A stretch of DNA of 64,000 bases from Cristatella mucedo. Its lineage: Eukaryota > Bryozoa > Phylactolaemata > Cristatellidae. The position numbers and the translations under genes were made by a program. Each line of letters starts with the position of its first letter. The first letter of the stretch is position 1. The DNA lies in NCBI GenBank assembly GCA_009760855.2, contig WPIO01000225.1, positions 199,777 through 263,776 on the forward strand. Reading direction: 5' to 3'. Shown one piece after another: positions 47,094-58,461 of the stretch. The notes under the pieces are model-generated. The model saw only the letters and a list, made by a program, of their open reading frames with translations, did not search any database and had not been told where the DNA came from.

Positions 47094-47493
47094 CGCTGAA
47101 AGGTTACAGCATAGCTGAGTCGAGGGCGTGGCCGGTGCTCGCCTGGAATTTCGGGGTCCTACTAGCGTCTGCCTTTGGACTGGGCTCAGCCGTGGTGCAA
47201 TAGAACGCCGAGCACAATAGATAGACCCGTACGGGTGGATGGCTAATCGCGAAAAATTCGACCATCGGCTTCGCATCGTGCTCGGAGAGGGAAACGGGTG
47301 GGGCAAGTTAATACGTTTGTGACAACGGATCCATACATATGCTATCCCCTTTAATTACTTTTTCCGAAGTGAGCCCTTTATCAACTAAAGCTAGTCAGCT
47401 AGTTGACGTCATCCAAGAAGTAACCACCGCATCGCACTACTTCTTTCTTCGCTTCTGCACCTATTTCCTAATAAGCGTCGAGTCGACTTGAAA
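47094..47493. other. Unassigned
   Basis: About 400 bp with nothing recognised. Confidence 0.4.
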
Positions 47494-47605
47494 GTTTTCT
47501 CTCTCGCTCTGTCTCTCTCGCTCTCTCTCTCTCTCTCTCGCTCTGTCTCGCTCTGTCTCTCTCTCGCTCTGTCTCTCTCTCTCGCTCTCCCTCGCTCTCT
47601 CTCGC
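47494..47605. repeat. (CT)n with CG variants
   Basis: CT repeat with regular CTCG and CTGT variants. Confidence 0.92.
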
Positions 47606-48827
47606 CGCGAGATCATTTCACTCGCTTAAATCAGCCAACAGTCCGACCTCCTTGCTTCTGTGGTGAGCTCTAACACCACCCGGCTCCATGGCATCCTTTC
47701 GTCTCGACGACGTAAAATCTCCTTACAATCAATCGATGCCCCAGCCTTCAATTCGCATGCACATGAATTCGCTTCTGGCTCATGTCGCCACATGCAATGC
47801 GTTTTCGCCGTTTACGTCGCATATAAATACGTATTTGTTCCGCTCATAATTCTATGCAACCCGGTGAACTTGTATTGCTTATCTCTTATCTTGTCTTATC
47901 TCCTTTGCTTGCTATGCATAACTCGGGGCGTGTTACTAACCTCGTGCGTCCGGTTACCTTGATTGTCATCGTATGTGCTTGCATGCTTGTTCAAGTGTGT
48001 TACTTGCGCACTTTTGCGTGTTTTTTTAAGCTTAATACCGAGCATGCAACCAATCCCTGGATATTGCTACACTGGCAGCTAGCTGTAAAGCGCCTTCCCA
48101 CAGAATTAGCTGTTCTTAAAGTGCCGAATGCATCAAATGCACGCCCGAATAGATGGGACAGGGAAGTGAAGCACATAACTTCCTCAGTCGGGCTCCTGTG
48201 CTCTTTTCGACGGAGTTAATTCGGCATTCGGGCTTTATTTGCATTATAAACTATGGGCTGTCTAGTCTATGGTCTCCGTACGATGTATGTGACGCGATAT
48301 ATTCCGCAATTATCTGAGAAGTAGCAGCCTGTGACCTTCAAGAATGACTCGCATGGAGTGGAGACCCCATTTCTAGCTAACTCGACTGATTCGCTCGCAT
48401 CTTGAACCTTGTGGCACGCTTTTTGTTGTCGACACACTTGTAGGCTGCTAAAGTGCATAAGCGAAATTGGGATTTCCGCAATTTAAAGAATGCCAGAAAA
48501 GAGCTCCTCCTGCACTAACCCCTCCTCTTGCTCCACTACTTCTCCTGCTCCAGCCCTTCTCGTTCCCCAGACCCGTCTCTTTCTCTGGACCCGTCTCTTG
48601 CTCCAGACCCTTCTCCTGCTTCACTCCTTCTCCAGGTCTCACCAGGATATCTGTAGTTCACAGCAGATCAGGTATTTTTTATTCAATTTTTATGAGATCA
48701 TTCTAGATGTCAATTGTCTCCGCACCTGAAGAGATTACAGTTTGTGGATAAATCACTGGGGCAACAAGAACATATAAACTTACAGGGATGAATTGAAAGC
48801 GAATTTCTCTTTAGCTGAGACTCAACT
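47606..48827. other. Unassigned, with a C/T-rich degenerate tandem stretch
   Basis: No gene or transposon recognised. At 48510-48640 short phrases (ctccagaccc, cgtctctt, ctcctgc) recur irregularly and give a repetitive Gly/Glu/Lys frame on the minus strand; I treat it as low complexity. Confidence 0.45.
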
Positions 48828-48985
48828 GATGGTTAGCTCGCTCTTCGCGACCGAGGTTGTGGTTTCAAATCCTGTAATAGGTGTTTTTTTTATTGCCAAC
48901 TGCAAGAGGTGGTAATAACCGTTTAGGCTCTTCTGCCTTTACACAAACGAATATGCTAAATCAGCTAATATTATTTTTAATTACA
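48828..48985 (+). mobile_element. SINE-2 copy (diverged)
   Basis: gctcgctcttcgcgaccgag, the degenerate B box ggtttcaaatcc, gccaactgcaagaggtgg and the tail gctaaatcagctaatatta. Confidence 0.7.
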
Positions 48986-49192
48986 AGTTATGGCCCTATC
49001 CGGAATTGAGTTCCAGGCCATTAGTGTGTGCGAACTGACGGCTGGATCACCAAAAATATTTCATTTTAGTTCGAAGGACGTCGACATGACTAGCTGCTGA
49101 CGAGCAGTTGGTGCTAAAGTCAGCTAGAGAGCAAGGAGGCCTTATAGACATAGTCTATGCCGTTAGATTTATTTAGGATGGCTATTAAGACT

Positions 49193-49194
<2 letters not shown>

Positions 49195-49262
<68 letters not shown>
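49195..49262. repeat. (TA)n microsatellite
   Basis: Pure TA, about 68 bp. Confidence 0.97.
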
Positions 49263-49264
<2 letters not shown>

Positions 49265-49456
49265 CAATGATATTATTTAATTACCCTTTAGTGTGTCTAC
49301 TAACCATTCGACCCTTATAAATAAACAAGTATCTTTGAATAATACGCGATTATGTTTCAATTTTTTAATAGAACGAAAGGTGGAAAATTTGGAAAATCGG
49401 TGGATTATTGATTCTCTAAAGTAATCTCTATCTCAAAGTGACTTACTCACCACTAC

Positions 49457-49752
49457 ACCACTTCCACAATTCTTGCACAACGACATCTCCTCTCCTGCTT
49501 CCGACTATGGCACATCCCTTCCAGCTGTCCTGAGCTGCTACTTCCATGCTGCTCACTTCCTCGACTGCTCTCCTGACTCAGCTATGCTTCTCACTCTCTC
49601 TTTGTTGTGTAAGATAAAACCTGTTGGCTGCTGAATGCTTACCGAAAGCCGCTTATGCTTTGAGTGTGTGGAAGAAATCTCTAGTTTGTAACACCCACAT
49701 AGTCTTTGTGGCTTTGTGGAGCTACAGACGGAGACACATTAAATTGCATTAC
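49457..49752 (+). mobile_element. LINE-B 3' fragment
   Basis: cacttccacaattcttgcac, the C-terminal region, then cacccacatagtctttgtgg and the ACATT-type tail. Confidence 0.82.
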
Positions 49753-49984
49753 TTCAGTTTGATGTCTTGAGAGTAAGGTGCAAATAATTTTAGACACCTC
49801 AAGGGAGTTAATGGTCTCGTATATAGCCACCCAGATCAGTATATCGATGTATTATTAATGTAGAGTCTGATTTTAGCTCGGCTACGGTCTCGTATCTGAG
49901 TGCGTTTGGCAACTTCAAATCTTCCTTAAGTTCACGTGGACGGCATAGTTTTATCTGGAACTCGGAGGCTGATTGAGGTCTTGT

Positions 49985-51178
49985 GTTCATAGTTTTTTAA
50001 ACTGATTGATGATAAAACCAATTTACTAGCTATGGGCAAACAAAATGTGACTCAGACATTGTAAAGGTTAGCACTCAAAATCGATTGGCTCTGCCAGAAT
50101 ATCTCCTGTTGAATATACACAAAATATAAGTGTCCTGCTCCTAGGTAATAGTAATGATAATTACAATAATAATACACTTGATAAAGCGCCCTCAGAGAAC
50201 TCAATCTCTTTCTAGGCCCTTTACATTTGCGGCAAAGGAAACACGATCAAATGGTGAGTGAGATCATGCTGGATAAACAACAAGATTATCATGTTTAGGG
50301 GTGACATGCACAGAGTCAGCATGCAAGTGCGGTTAGGAGTAGCATAAAACAGTGTCAGCAAGTGACCTTTCATTAAACGATCACATCGGCTCAGCAGTCA
50401 AGTCTGCCTACTTTCATCTACATGGCATTGCTGAAATTCGGGCTTTTTTGGACAGGGATACTACATCTAAATTGGTCCATGCATTTTGTGACATCTCATC
50501 TCGACTTCTGTAACTCGCTGCTTGCTGGTCTACCGGCCTGTGCAATCAGGCGTTAACAGTTGGTGCAAAACTCTGCAGCTAGTCTCGTATCTTGTCTGTC
50601 TTGAGCGTCGCTGTTGCCAAATCACACTATTTCTCGCCAACCTGCACTGGTTTCCAGCCAAACATCGCATCGATTTCACGGTTCCGTCACTCACCTTTAG
50701 GGTAACTTAATTGTTTATTCCAGCCTGCTTATCAGATCTACTCCCAAACCAGGGATCACACCCACATCGTACCACCCGCTTTTATGAATCTAATCGCTTA
50801 CGAACCTCAAATCCTTTGGAGACCACAACTTTAGTTCGAAAGTTCTCAAAGCCTGGAACTCACTTCCGACAGGCGTCGCCACATCCCATGACTTGAGGAA
50901 ATCTAAAAAGAAGCTAAAAACGCATCTATTTATCACAGCATTTAGTGGGTCCTTGTGATTCGTCCTATGTTTGCTTCTGCGTGCTGGCAATGTGCATGCT
51001 GCCACTAACCATATTTGTATGCTCACCCTGTGCACGTCACATCTAACCGTGTTATGCGGCGTTTTGTCATTGAGCATGTTACTATTGACCATTCAACCAT
51101 GCTTAATTTGCAGCAAATGTAAAGTGCCAAAAATTGAGTTATCTGAGGGTGCTATAACAAATGTACTTTATTATTACT
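49985..51178 (+). mobile_element. LINE-A copy split by an antisense LINE-A
   Basis: Outer pieces are 49985-50144 (KLIDDKTNLLAMGKQNVTQ) and 50361-51178 (VTFH.TITSAQQSSLP region, LSRLATCPVCAIRR-like region, then 3' UTR and a decayed tail). Stops throughout. Confidence 0.78.
50145..50360 (-). mobile_element. LINE-A 3' fragment nested antisense in LINE-A
   Basis: (TAA)-type tail, hairpin and 3' UTR (gacatgcacagagtcagcat) flanked by the two halves of the outer copy. Confidence 0.82.
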
Positions 51179-51303
51179 TTTATATTTTTGCTAAAGACAT
51201 AATACAGAGCTGCCTGCAAGTTTATAAAATATCCACTGATTCTTCTAATAGACAACCGAAAATAATTTGGTGTCAGCTGTCAAGTGTTTAAAGGTCCTAT
51301 TAT

Positions 51304-51475
51304 TTGATGGCACACTAGGTAAGGCGGTTGTTTTCACGTTCTCAGTCCCGAGGTCGTGGGTTCGAAGCATGTCGTGGGCAATCCTATATTACCACTGCAA
51401 GCGGTGGTGATAGCCGTAAAGGTTCTTCTGTCACTATACAAAAAGAGGCTGTTCAATCAGCTAGTATTTATTTTA
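51304..51475 (+). mobile_element. SINE-2 copy
   Basis: gatggcacactaggtaaggc, B box ggttcgaagca (one change), body cactgcaagcggtggtgata, tail aggctgttcaatcagctagt. Confidence 0.82.
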
Positions 51476-51771
51476 GTACTTGTAACGCGGAAGACTAAAA
51501 TTTATCAAGGATTTTATCTCGATATTACAAGCAAGAATCATACAGTTTCAGGCGGCAGGGCCATTTAGCCTACTTTAAAATTTATGCAGAGAGCACAGGA
51601 CTGCTCATTTATGTGCCGAAAGTGGTAGTTTGAAAATTCTACGTAGAGTGGCAGTGGACTTATTCTATGTACGCATCATGTGGTACTAATGATGGAGGAA
51701 AAAGTCCGATTCACATGATAATGAGAGCATCTGCTGCCCGCCTGCAGATCATCGCTCGATGGCTTCAAGCC

Positions 51772-51938
51772 AGCCGTGATGGCACACTGGGTAAGGCGGT
51801 TGCTTTTCATGACCTCGGTCTCGAGGTCGTAGGTTCGAATACTGCGGTAGGCGATGCTTTATTGCCGCTGCAAGCGATGATGATATCCGCAATGACCCTT
51901 CTACTATCTCCTGAAATCAGATAGTAGTTTTTAGTAGC
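51772..51938 (+). mobile_element. SINE-2 copy
   Basis: cagccgtgatggcacactgg, A-box-like ggtaaggcggttgc, B box ggttcgaatac, body gctgcaagcgatgatgat. Confidence 0.82.
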
Positions 51939-52539
51939 TTAAAGACAATTCTTGAAGAAGAAGCCTTGGTCGAATTTTAATGTTATAATATAATGTTTTA
52001 ATGTTATAAAATAATACTTTAATGCTCATGAAGCGGCAGAGCAGCAAGTTAGCAGCTACAATGAACTGTATAAGTTTCGCAGGTTAATGTTAGCCGATCA
52101 ATGGAAAAATATTAACTTCAGATGACTGTGCGGACTTGATAGCTTAAGGATGCTTTATTTATAACATCAATATCAAGATATGATCTTTAAGGCGGCAACG
52201 AGTTCAAGGATGGTGTTGACGAGTCCTGGGATGGCTGCCAGCTGAAGGTTCCGTGCAGTTCCTTAATTACTCAGATTTTGAAGTGAACATATCGTACTTT
52301 CAGGCTTTCATGACTGACGAGATTTCAGATTGCTAATTAATAGAGCTGCTAAGTGAAGGTTCATTTTCAAACGTGGTATGGTTTCCATGACAAATCCATC
52401 AGTTAAAAACAATTAGCCAGACTGGAGAAACCGTTGAAGTTGAATACACCTAGATGTTCCCACGCTGTCACGTGGGCCTATTTCGTATGCGCGTGCAATA
52501 TTCATCGTACTTGTTCACTGTTGTCGTCTACATATCTGC
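51939..52539. other. Unassigned
   Basis: About 600 bp with an AT-rich triplicated phrase (ttttaatgttata) near 51975-52022. Nothing else recognised. Confidence 0.4.
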
Positions 52540-52710
52540 ATCCAGTAAGCCAAGGGCCAAGGTGCTCGCTCTTCACATCCTTGGTCGTGGTTTCGGTTCC
52601 TGTAATGGACGATTCTTTATTGCCCGCTTCAAGTGGCGTTGATAGCCATTAAGGCTCACTGCCGTAAGATAACTGAGGCTATTTAATAAGTTAATCTTTA
52701 ACTTTCATCG
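52540..52710 (+). mobile_element. SINE-2 copy (diverged)
   Basis: aaggtgctcgctcttcacat, ggtcgtggtttcggttcctg, ttattgcccgcttcaagtgg, tail gaggctatttaataagtt. Confidence 0.65.
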
Positions 52711-53244
52711 TATAGCATTTGATCTAGGTCACAAATTTCGAGGATCTTACTTACGTGCTTTGTAGAATGAACTGAAAGGCATGAAGGGATAGAACTTAAG
52801 CGCACTTTTAAGGCATTTGCAGTAAAGGGAAATTTAAGATCAGACTGGCAACTACATTGACAGGAGAGACTATATTAGTCCAGAAAAATAGTGGCTAAAT
52901 TGCAGATCCTGGTGGTCAGATATACTTTAAATGCCTCGAGGGTGGACGATTAAATCGGAGCGCCCTTACGAAAGGCAACATTCCCACGAGGCTCCCTACC
53001 GTCAGCTCGTTGTCCAACTTCAAGGCTGCCCCTAATAGCCTCATCCCGAAGCTTAACATCCAGTATGAGAAGACAGCCCATGAGAATATTCTCCATCCGA
53101 GACTCGTCTACATGCTAAGACCCTGAATTAGTCGCATTTTAAATGTATCATGTAGCTTAATCTTAACCTTACTGAATTCAATTCACTGCAACCGAATCAG
53201 TGCTTACGACGTTACTGGCATGCACTGCATCAAGCATGCAAACA
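52711..53244. other. Unassigned
   Basis: About 530 bp. Nothing recognised. Confidence 0.4.
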
Positions 53245-53416
53245 AATACTACTTGATTTAACAGCCATTTTTTATAGTGGCAGAAAGGCCATTTTACGGC
53301 TATCACCACCGCTTGCAGTGGCGATAACGAATCACCCACCGCAGGATTCGAACCAACGACCTCAGGACCGCAAGGTCGTGAAAAGCAACCACCTTACCTA
53401 GTGTGCCATCACGGCC
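53245..53416 (-). mobile_element. SINE-2 copy, nearly full length
   Basis: Tail aaatactacttgatttaaca, caccaccgcttgcagtggcg, B box complement ggattcgaacc and the head ccttacctagtgtgccatca. One of the best SINE-2 copies. Confidence 0.85.
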
Positions 53417-53565
53417 AAGTAACATACTCAGGCCAGCATGCTACAGCAAGCATTCAGAAAATAATTGCCATCAGTTAAGAGTGTAAGGCGTCAGCATGAT
53501 AATATAGATATATGAATACAAATGTATAAATATATCAGTAAATGTGTCAGTGTGAGACCTCTTGC

Positions 53566-56500
53566 ATGTAACGTAATGTAATTTATCTCCTTCTGTAACT
53601 CCGAAAAGCCATAAAGACAATGTGGGTGTTACGCAGGAGATTTTGGTATAGGGCACTCACAGCCTAAGCGGTTTTCAGTACGCACTCGGTAGCCAACAGA
53701 CTTCATCTCACGCAGCAAAGAAAAAGTGAGAAGCATAGCAGAGTTAGGAGAGCAGTTGAGGTAGGTAGTAGCACGGAAGTAGCAGCTCAGGACCACTGGA
53801 AAGGATGAGCCATAGTCGGAAGCAGAAGAGCAGTTGTTGCTGCTGTTGTGTAAGAGTTGTGGAAGTGAGTACCACAGTCGAGAACCTGCAGAGCAAAAGC
53901 TTCTGTTGCCAACGGTCTTTAAGCAGAGAAGCGGAACAGCTAATTTATTGTCCACACAAGACCTGAGGGCGCGAACAGGCTGAAACTGGTGCAGCAATTC
54001 AGGTAGGTATGGAGGAGCCAATTCGTTGCTGGCCTTGTGGATCAGCGTAAGAACTCTACTCTATATCTGTGGATCAACTGGCAGCCATCCTAATTTTTTG
54101 GCAAAGAAAACATGAAGACACGTGGTTAAACCTCTGGGACTTAAAGACTAGCCTTGCAGCCATATTCATAGCCAGTTGCAATGGCCTAGTTGCTCTTTTT
54201 GGTAGCCTAGCCAAAAGTGAATTACAATAAACAAGCCAAGACAGAACTAAGGAGCTAGTTAAATGTTTTGCAAGCCACTGTAGAAGACAGCTCCTAATCT
54301 TAGATAGGGATCGGACGTGGTGGTTAGCTTTAGAAGAAGTCTTCTAAAAAAAATGAAGCTTTTAAAATTGAGGCAGCTGTCGAAAACGACACCTAAATTT
54401 TGAGCACGTGGTGACGGTCGCACTATAGCATCACCTATTTGAAGAGCAAAGTCTTTCAATCCAGCCACATGTTTAGGGAGTCCTATGAGCAGCAGTTCGG
54501 TTTTGTTGTCATTTAGTTTCAAGTTTTTTTCCAAAATTCAGGATCGAAAATCGATAAGGCAACCATTCAGTTTCTCAGTTGCTGCAGCAGATTCCGACTG
54601 TTTGAATGACAAATACAGCTGAGTATCGTCAGCATAAAAGTGATATCCTAATTCATGGGCTTTAATCACTTTTCCCAGAGGTTGAGTATAAATGAAGAAC
54701 TGTAAAGAACCGAGGACGGACCTTTGAGGATTCCACAATTGACCCGTCTCGTGGGTATAACCTGACCTCCATACAAAATGGATTGAACACGATCAGACAA
54801 GTACGATTTAAACCATGCCATATCCACTTCTGTCAGACATGTTGGTGTTCTTAATCGTTCAAGTAGGACATTGTGATCAATGGTGTCGAAAGCAGCTAGA
54901 TAGATATAGCAATATAGCTAATAGATCTAGCCGAGCTAGGGCAGTGACATTCCCATCATCGTTGCTGCATAGAATGTGATTGTTAACACGGAGGAGAACA
55001 GTTTCAGTGGAGTACTGCCTCTTAAACCCCGATTGAAATGTTTCTGACATTTTATTCTTCTCAATACGTGTCACCAGCTGCTTAACGACGCTTTTTTCAA
55101 GATAGTTTGACAAAAAGGAAGAAGGAAAACTGGGCAAAACTGGTTTGCAAGAACTTCAGTATATAGTCCAGGCGTTTTAAGTATCGGTCTAACGATTTCC
55201 GATGCGAAGGACTTGGATACGACCCCTCCTTTTTTTTTTTTTTACAAAGAAGCGTTAAAAATCTCCGTTATGACAGGGCTAAGTTGGTCTGTTAGTGAAG
55301 ACCGTAGAGATTATGATAAAAAGAGTTTTCAGGAAACGAGCTCTTTTCACTAGACCTCATTAAGGTAGCCACATCGCATGCAGAAACCTTGGAAAACCTT
55401 TGAAAGAAGGTCACGGTTTGTGATTTCACAATTGCTTTACTTGGAGGAGGGAGGGTTTATGGAGGCACGAATGTGCAGAATGTTTTCCAGTAAAGAAGAC
55501 TGAAAACGTTTTGGCTGAGCCTTTAATATCTTGGGATTGAAAACTCTCTAAATTGGTTAGCAAATTGTTTACCGTCTTACAAAATCTGTTTTGCGTCTGA
55601 CTGGCACGGCTTCAGTTTTCGAGTGAAAAAAGAAGCCATGGCTTTTTGAAGCTCTCGGGTTTATACTCAAAGGAAGTCATTGAAATTGACTAGATCTGCA
55701 TCAAACCTCGATTTCTCAAAAGGACGATCTAGCCTTAACACGGTGCATCTTTTGAAGTTATTTTGTAGTTGATAGGAATCTCCACGACTCTGTACACGAA
55801 TAGAATGATCGGAAGCATGCTTGTCAAGAGCGCGCCCAAGTGTCATGTTCACGGCATCAGCGAGGGCATTGAATCTGTCGGTCGAGTCTGGATGCAGATC
55901 AAGAAGACCTGCATCACATACAGATTTTAACAATTTGTCCATGTCAATGCTTTTTAAGTGACGTTGCTGGACAAGTTCGGCATTACCCTATACGTACAAG
56001 GGAGCAGGAACAGTAAACGAGACCAAACAATGGTCCGTGAGGGTAAGCGGGCACACCACAACGTCAGTGGGGAAACATCCTTGGTGATCACAAGATCTAG
56101 CATATGGCCACTGACGTGGGTGGTTTGATTAACGTGTTGGACCGAACCAAAACTCTCCAGACAGTCAAACGATGAGCGGACGTGGCTGTTGCTAGGGCTG
56201 TCAACGTGAATATTTAACTTATCTTGCAATCATTTAACGGCCTTTCAAACGAAAGTATTTTAGCGAGGAACTCCAAAAACTCCTTTATAAACTACTTAAG
56301 ACAGCCAGCAGGTGGTCGGTATATCACAACAATGAGAGGCGTCTTTGATGAGTACCTAATGCAATTGATTCAAACGATGGCCCATGCAAAAAACTGCACA
56401 TCTTATAGCCAAACGATTCGCGAACAACAATTGCAACCCCATCACCAATCTTGTTAGAACACATAGGCTGAAATAATGAGAACCCGGGTGGGGTGGTCTC

Positions 56501-56600
56501 AGATATACAGCTACTGGAACAAGGCGTCATCTGAGTTTCGGTAAGCAGAAATACCTCTAGGTTGCAGTGAATCAAGCACAGCTATGCACACTGAGCATGC
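53566..56600 (-). mobile_element. LINE-B, near full length
   Basis: The minus strand carries, in order, an APE endonuclease (LEVFLLTETQMTP at 56550, HVSGHMLDLVITKD at 56100), a linker (55942-55667), and RT with [40 protein letters not shown] and [13 protein letters not shown] (54877-54538). Then RT C-terminal parts (KLNDNKTELLLIGLPK) and the closing region DNKLAVPLLCLKTVGNRSF, then the 3' UTR and TTACA-like tail. Frameshifts (for example a run of eight A near 54347) and stops make it inactive. The best template for describing LINE-B. Confidence 0.88.
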
Positions 56601-56759
56601 TGGAACACAAAGAGTCAAGCTCAATCAGACAAAGGAAAAACTTACCATGACGGTTTCATCTTAAGCTGAGATGCCACGATTGCCTTCCTGCAGGTACTTA
56701 AAGCCGAAATAGTGTTCCAGATTTTTTTGGTGCATGAGGGCTGAATATTTGATTCCAGA

Positions 56760-57020
56760 AAATTCAATTTAGCGGGCCGGTCAGCGAGATGACTTGATGT
56801 CGACTACTCGGTAGTGAGAGAGCACATTGGCTGAGCAAGGATGTCGGACAGGTAAGGTTTTCCAAGCAAATGTAGTGACCTGCAAGCAAGACAGGGGATT
56901 TTGAAACTGATTCCACAATTTAAATGGAGCCACTGAAGTTCGGGCAGAATTAGTATAACATGCCGTCTGCGCCGTTGACGAGAGAACAGCCTAGCCGTTG
57001 ACTGTTGAACCGCTTGCATT
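56760..57020 (-). mobile_element. Third LINE type, RT C-terminal fragment
   Basis: Frame 57019-56804 reads LQAVQQSTARLFSRQRRRRH, ILPELQWLHLNCGISFKI, CLACRSLHLLGKPYLSDIL. It follows the same RT-tail pattern as LINE-A and LINE-B but with different residues, so it is a separate lineage. Confidence 0.6.
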
Positions 57021-57829
57021 CAATTAAAGGCAATCACCATTGGTTTTCGAATGAACTAAAGTGCATTATCGAGACGCGAAAAGCAACAAAAAGGCAAGCG
57101 ATTGAATTTTGCAGTGTTGCTCTGAGCAGGCCCGGATGTTGGCTAAGCAGCTAAAGTAAGTAAGCCGACTTACTAGCGAAGGAAATGTGCTCCTTGAATT
57201 CTCGATTCCAAGCACTAAGTGCCACCAGCGTTCCTTATCGGCTGCAGCGTTCCCTGCCGAAAGTCGAAGCTCTTGCGATCATCGTCGACGGAAACCAATG
57301 CAGCTAATAACTTTTACAAGTTATGTCTGGCAGTTATTTATTTGTAGCGCATAGCAAATTGCGTGCCTGCCTGCCTGTAAAAAAGCTAAATACTTGTCGC
57401 TCCACGCTGTCACTCCACGCTGCGTCCCCCTGTGTTGAGGCCTGACCTGCCGCGAGGGCTGCGTCTTTAGCTTCGCCCACTGGCAGCATTCTCCTCCTTA
57501 TTATTGGGCACGATTGTCCCTTTGTTTCGCTGTCGTCATTCGCTGTCGTCCTGTCGTTTCGCTGTCATCGTTCATTGGCACTTCTTGCTGCAGTCGCTGT
57601 CGCCAGTGTTGGTTAGTGAAGAGTTTCCGAGTGAGAACGCCGATCCGGAGCCACGATGGCAGCCGGAAGCCGCGTGTCCGGAAGCCCTGCCCGTTTTCAA
57701 TATCTAGCCTGAGTCTCGTGCCGCCCCCTATGCCCTATCGCCCTCAGGCGCTGCTGAGAAGAGCTATAGCGTAGCCATCATTAGGCCGATTGTAACCTCG
57801 GTGGCCCATCTTAAAGCTTAAAGTCTTTG
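57021..57829. other. Unassigned, possibly the 5' leader of a LINE
   Basis: 57480-57780 is richer in G+C and CG, with a repeated cgctgtcgtc phrase (57530-57610), and directly precedes a LINE-A endonuclease region. It could be that element's 5' UTR/promoter; this is inference. Confidence 0.35.
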
Positions 57830-58440
57830 AAGTGTTGGCTTTATGTGGAAAAGGCCACTAACATGACAAATGACATGTTTTTTGACGATAGCCTAGACTT
57901 GTTCGCATTGACTAAAACTAGCTGAAATTGACTAGCTATCAGACCGTAATCGATGGTTCCCCGACAGACTTATCCTTCTTCCACACTACTACATTCATCA
58001 AAACTGGCCGCATCGCTATTTCCACGCGTCGCTCTCTCAATTCAAATCGCTTGCTAACCCATCGACAGATTCTATCAAATCTTTTGTTTTGAGTCCCTCC
58101 CACAACGAGCTGCCATTAATGGCAGTAATCAGTCTGCGCATCAGGTAACAAATCCTCCTTTATCACAGACTTCTGCGATCTCTTTTCGATTCTGTTTGCA
58201 AGCAATCAATCTTTCCTCAATATGGGTCATTTTAACATTCATTTTGACCACTTAACTGACTCCTTCAGCACCGAATTTTGTACACTGACTGACTCATTGT
58301 CTCTCGTGGCTAATGCACAAGACCACACTCTCAGTATGGGTTGCACATTTGATCTTATATTCTCGCACGATTGTGAGTTATAGTGTTTATATTATTACTA
58401 ATTTAGTTAATCTGATCACATACGGATCTTATTCAATGTA
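57830..58440 (+). mobile_element. LINE-A 5' part (endonuclease), degenerate
   Basis: MTNDMFFDDSLDLFALTKTS (57861) keeps the DLFALTET-like motif. Later, frames keep SLPQRAAINGSNQSAHQ and the terminal HTLSMGCTFDLIFSHD-like pattern of the endonuclease. Multiple stops. Confidence 0.6.
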
Positions 58441-58461
58441 CAATGTGTGCCCGCATTTATT

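Noticed and set aside
51772-51860. tRNA gene (B box GGTTCGAAT)
   Set aside because: No complete cloverleaf, and the same body recurs ten times with a shared non-tRNA tail, so it is SINE-2. Same reasoning for 28895, 7105 and 53245.
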